Below, one piece after another: positions 59,197 to 64,000 of a stretch of DNA of 64,000 nucleotides. Origin of the DNA: Spongilla lacustris (Eukaryota; Porifera; Demospongiae; Spongillida; Spongillidae); NCBI GenBank assembly GCA_949361645.1, contig OX442430.1:3676249-3740248 (forward strand). Reading direction: 5' to 3'. The position numbers and the translations under genes are program-made. The notes beneath the pieces are model-generated. The model was not told the DNA's origin, made no database searches, and saw nothing but the letters and a program-made list of their open reading frames with translations. Within the stretch, counting starts at the first letter, position 1, and every line of letters begins with the position of its first letter.

Positions 59197-61063
59197 TACT
59201 GTTGTGCTCTGATAGTAGGCCTACTGTTGGTGCTCTAATAGTAGCATTACTGTTAGTGAACTGGTAATAGGCCTAGTGATGATACTCTGGTAGTAGGCCT
59301 ACTTTTGGTGCTCTGATAGAAGGTCTTCTGTTGGTGCTATGATAGTAGGCCTATACTGTTGGTGCTCCGATAGTAGGCCTACTGCTGGTGCTCTGGTAGT
59401 AAACCTACTGTTTGTGCTCCGATGGTAGGCCTACTGTTGGTGCTCTGATAGTAGGCCTACTATTGGTGCTCTAATAGTAGACCTACTGTTGGTGCTCTGG
59501 TAGTAGGCCTACAGTAGGTCCTCTGGTAGTATATTCACTGTTGGTGCTCCGGTAATGAGCCTAATATTGGTGCTCTGATAGTAGGTCTACGCGTAGTTGG
59601 TGCTCTGGTAAAAGACCTACTTTTGGTGCTCTGATAGCAGGCCTGCTAGTACTGTTGGTGTTCTGATAGTAGGCCTACATTTGGTACTCAGGTAGTAGGC
59701 CTACTGTTGCTGCTATGGTACTAGGCCTACTGTTGGTGCTCTGATAGTAGGCCTACTGTTGGTGCTCCGATAGTAGGCCTACTGTTGGTGCTCTGGTAGT
59801 GGACCTACCTTTGGTGCTCCGATAGTAGGCCTACTGTTGGTGCTATGATAGTAAGCCTACTATTGGTGCTCTGGTAGTAGGGCTACTGTTGGTGCTCTGG
59901 TAGTAGCCCTAATGTTGGCGCTCTGACAGTATGGCTACTGTTAGTACTATGATAGTAAGCCTACTGTTGGTGCTCTGGTAGTAGACCTACTGATGGTGCT
60001 CTGATCATAGGCCTACTGTTGGTGCTCTGATAGTAGAGCTACTGATGGTGCTCTGGTAGTAGGCCCACTGTTGGTGCACTGATAGTAGGCCTACTGTTGG
60101 TGCTCTGGTAATACGCCTACTGTTGGTGCTCTGATCGTAGGCCTACTTTTGGTGCACTGATTGCATAGGCCTACTGTTGGTGCTCTGGTTATAGGCCTAC
60201 TGTTGGTCCTCTAGTAGTAGACCAACTGTTGGTGCTCTGGTAATAGGCCTACTGTTGGTGCTCTTATAGTAGGCCTACTGTTGGTGCTCTGGTAATACGC
60301 CTACTGTTGGTTCTCTGATAGTAGGCCTACTGTTGGTGCTCTGGTTGTAGATCTACTTTTGGTGCTCTATAAGTGGGCCTACTGATTGTGCTCTGATAGT
60401 AGGCCTACTGATTGTGCTCTGATAGTAGGCCTACTGATTGTGCTCTGATAGTAGGCCTACTGTTGGTGCTCGGTTAGTAGGCCTACCATCAGAGCATTAG
60501 CTGAAGGTCTACTGTTGGTGCTATGATAGTAGGCCTACTGTTGATGCTCTGATAGTAGGCCTACTAGTACTGTTGGTGACTTGATAGTAGGCCACTGTTG
60601 ATGCCCTGATAGTAGGCCTACTGTTGGTGCTCTGGTAGTAGGCCTACTGTTGATGCTCTGATAGTAGGCCTATGGTACTCTTGGTTGTCATAGAGTAGCC
60701 GTATACTATAGGGGCTCCGGTAGTAGGCTTACTGTTGGTGCTCTTGTTGAAGCCTTACTGTCGGTGATCTCCTAGTAGCTCTATTTTGTTAGTGCTCTCA
60801 TAGTAGGCCTACTGTTAGTGCTCTGATGGTAGGACTACTGTTCGTGCTCTAATAGTAGGCCTGCTGTTGGTGCTATGATAGTAGGCCTATACTGTTGGTG
60901 CTCTAATAGTACTGTTGGTGCTCTGGTAATAGACCTACGGTTGGTACTGCGTTAGTTGGCCTACTAGTAGTATTGGTGCTCTGGAAGTTGGCCGACATTC
61001 TGGTGCTTTTGTAGCTTGCCTTCTGTTAGTGCACTCGTAGTAGGCCTACTGTTGGTGCTATGG
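59197..61063 (+). repeat. 26-bp minisatellite array, segment 5
   Basis: Last segment of the GTAGGCCTAC array, with an orientation flip near 60488 (ATCAGAGCATTAG). It ends at GGTGCTATGG before satellite TATAAAT at 61064. Confidence 0.96.
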
Positions 61064-64000
61064 TATAAATACAGATTTACTAACAAGTAATGGTTAAACT
61101 ATCAATAGTCGTTATTATGATTTTCATGATACTACATGTATTGTGAATATCTCAGTTTAGAAATAACACTTATGGTTTAACATGGTTTATCATGAACCAT
61201 TCAATAATAAATTAAATTTAATACACTCAGACATACTATCCATATGGATATAGATTTACTATTTTGTAATGGCTTAATTATTAAAAGTCGTTATTATGAT
61301 TGTAATGATACTACATGCATTGTGAATATCTCAGTTTAAAAACAACACATATGGTTTAACATGGTTTATCATTAACCATTCAATGCTATATTAAATCTAA
61401 TACACTAATACATACTATCCACATGGAATAAGACTTACTAATATGTAATGGCTTAAGTCTTAATAGTCGTTATTATGATTTTAATGATACTACATGCATT
61501 GTGAATATCTCAGTTTAGAAACAACACTTATGTTTAAAAATAGTTTATCATAAACCATTCAATGGTGAATTAAATCTAATACACTCAGACATACTATCCA
61601 TATGAAAATAGATTTACTAATATGTAATGGTTTAATTATTAAAAGTCGTTATTATGATTATAATGATAATACATGCATTGTGAATATCTCAGTTTAGAAA
61701 TAACACTTATGGTTTAACATGGTTGATCATAAACCATTCAATGGTAAATGAAATCCAATGCACTCAGACATACTATCCATATGGAAATAGATTTACTAAT
61801 ATGTAATAGTTTAATTATTAAAAGTCGTTATTATGATTTTAATGATAGTACATGATAGTACATGCATTGTGAATATCTCAGTTTAGAAATAACAATTATG
61901 GTTTAAAATAGTTTATCATAAACCATTCAATGGTAAATTAAATCTAATACACGCAGACATACTATCCATATGGAAATAGATTCACTAATGTGGAATAGTT
62001 TAGTTATGAAAAGTCGTTATTATGATTTTAATGATAATGCATGCATTGTGAATATCTCAGTTTAGAAATAACACTTATGGTTTAGCATGGTTTATCATAA
62101 ACCATTCAATGGTAAATTAAATCTAATACACTCAGAAATACTATCCATATGGAAATAGATTTACTAATATGTAATGGTTTATTTATTAAAAGTCATTACT
62201 ATGATTTTAAAGATAATACATGCATTGTGAATATCTCAGTTTAGAAATAACACTTATGGTTTAACATGGTTTATCATAAACCATTTAATGCTAAATTAAA
62301 TCTAATACACTCAGACATACTATCCATATGGAAATAGATTTACTAATATGTAATGGTTTAATTATTAAAAGTCGTTATTATGATTTTAATGATGATACAT
62401 GCATTGTGAATATCTCAGTGTAGAAATAACACTTATGGTTTAACATGGTTTATCATAAACCATTCAATGCTAAACTAAATCTAATACACTCAGACATACT
62501 ATCCATACAGAAATAGATTAACTAACGTGTAATAGTTTAATTATGAAAAGTCGTTATTATGATTTTAATGATAATACATGCATTGTGAATATCTCAGTTT
62601 AGATATAACACTTAGGGTTTATCATGGTTTATCATAAACCATTCAATGCTGAATTAAATCTAATACACTTAGACATACTGTCCAAATGGAAATAGATTTA
62701 CTAGTATGTAATGGTTTAGTTATTAAAAGTCGTTATTATGATTATAATGATAATACATGCATTGTGAATATCTCAGTTTAGAAATAACACTTATGGTTTA
62801 ACATGGTTTATCATAAACCATTCAATGCTAAATTAAATCTATAACACTCAGACATACTATCCATATGGAAATAGATTTAATATTTTGAATGGTATAATTA
62901 TTAATAGCTTATTATGATTTTAAAGATAATACATGCATTGTGAATATTTCAGTTTAGAAATAACACTTATGGTTTAACATGGTTTATCATAAACCATTCA
63001 ATGGTAAATTAAATCTAATACTCTCAGACATAATATCCATTCAAAAATAGATTTACTAATATGTAATGGTTTAATTATTAAAAGTCGTTATTATGATTTT
63101 AATAATAATACATGCATTGTGAATATCTCAGTTTAGAAATAACACTTATGGTTTATCATGGTTAATCATAAACCATTCAATGGTAAATTAAATCTAATAC
63201 ACTCAGACATACTATCCATATGGAAATAGATTTATTAATGTGTAATAGTTTAATTATGAAAAGTCGTTATTATGATTTTAATGATAATACATGCATTGTG
63301 AATATCTCAGTTTAGAAATAACACTTATGGTTTAACATGGTTTATCATAAACCATTCAATGGTAAATTAAATCTAATACACTCAGACATACTATCCATAT
63401 GGAAATAGATTTATTAATGTGTAATAGTTTAATTATGAAAAGTCGTTATTATGATTTTAATGATAATACATGTATTGTAAATATCTCAGTTTAGAAATAA
63501 CACTTATGGTTCAACATGGTTTATCATAAACCATTCAATGGTGAATTAAATCTAATACAATCAGACATACTATCCATATGGAAATAGATTTACTATTACG
63601 TAATGGATTATTTATTAAAAGTCGTTATGATGATTTTAATGATAATACATGCATTGTGAATATCTCAGTTTAGAAATAACACTTATGGTTTAACATGGTT
63701 TATCATAAACCATTCAATGCTAAATTAAATCTAATACACTCAGACATACTATCCATATGAAAATATATTTACTAGTATGTAATGGTTTAGTTATTAAAAG
63801 TCGTTATTATGATTTTAATGAAAATACATGCATTGTGAATATCTCAGTTTAGAAATAACACTTATGGTTTAACATTGTTTATCATAAACATTCAATGGTT
63901 AGTTAAATCTAATACAGTTAGACATACTATTCAAATAGAAATAGATTTACTAATATATAATGGTTTAATCATTAAAAGTCGTTATTATGATTATAATGAT
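61064..64000 (+). repeat. ~180-bp satellite block 8, continues past the right edge
   Basis: Sixteen or so forward monomers of ~179-180 bp, more uniform than the other blocks (type A, with CCATATGGAAATAGATTTAC and GATAATACATGCATTGTG). It resumes the monomer interrupted at 38059, with TA shared on both sides. No insertions are visible in this block. Confidence 0.96.

Noticed and set aside
38060..61063. CRISPR-like array (regular palindromic repeats)
   Set aside because: Repeats are contiguous ~26-bp tandem units without unique spacers, in animal DNA with no cas genes. It is a minisatellite.

Overview
This window is repeat-dominated genomic DNA from a multicellular animal. No bacterial gene organisation is visible. 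Instead there are Ty3/Gypsy and BEL/Pao LTR retrotransposons, two families of apurinic-endonuclease-free reverse-transcriptase elements with a C-terminal CCHC finger and R2-like restriction-endonuclease-like (RLE) domain, several cut-and-paste elements with terminal inverted repeats, a LINE reverse-transcriptase relic, and long satellites. From memory, the protein families and the very short candidate introns at 8.9-9.6 kb fit a sponge or cnidarian-like invertebrate. That placement is an inference and was not checked. No intact host gene was found. Almost every coding segment is a decayed mobile element.

Layout. 1-7.0 kb: a decaying family-1 RT element, then blocks of a satellite with a ~180-bp monomer, broken by a spacer and a 2.05-kb TIR element. 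7.0-20.5 kb: mostly low-copy DNA with a small pseudogene, a minus-strand cluster of consensus splice sites (8.9-9.6 kb), a 5,441-bp uninterrupted ATAC microsatellite, a short reading frame with one C2H2 zinc finger, a LINE RT relic and a 132-bp-arm inverted repeat. 20.5-38.06 kb: four mobile elements set in the satellite. These are family-2 RT copy C (minus), family-1 copy B (minus, itself split by a TTAA element), a second 2.5-kb copy of the TIR element in opposite orientation, and family-2 copy D (plus). 38.06-61.06 kb: a second tandem array with a ~26-bp unit built on the palindrome GTAGGCCTAC. It is interrupted by a GC-rich 233-bp insert, a Gypsy element, a truncated BEL/Pao element, a 407-bp MITE-like element and a 1.9-kb TA-flanked element. 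61.06-64 kb: return to the ~180-bp satellite, which runs off the edge.

The main structural result is nesting and target preference. The 26-bp array sits in the satellite; the Gypsy sits in the array with a GTAG target duplication; a 3.2-kb TIR element splits the Gypsy gag with AT on both sides; a 24-bp minisatellite lies inside that element. In the satellite monomer, all five visible junctions of three RT copies (A, B, D) fall in one ~14-bp stretch (AATGATACTACATG). Both copies of the CACAG-ended TIR element lie at one other point (CCAT|ATGG), in opposite orientations. The satellite therefore looks like a recurrent landing platform for mobile DNA. The elements are independent parasites; I see no operon-like cooperation among them.
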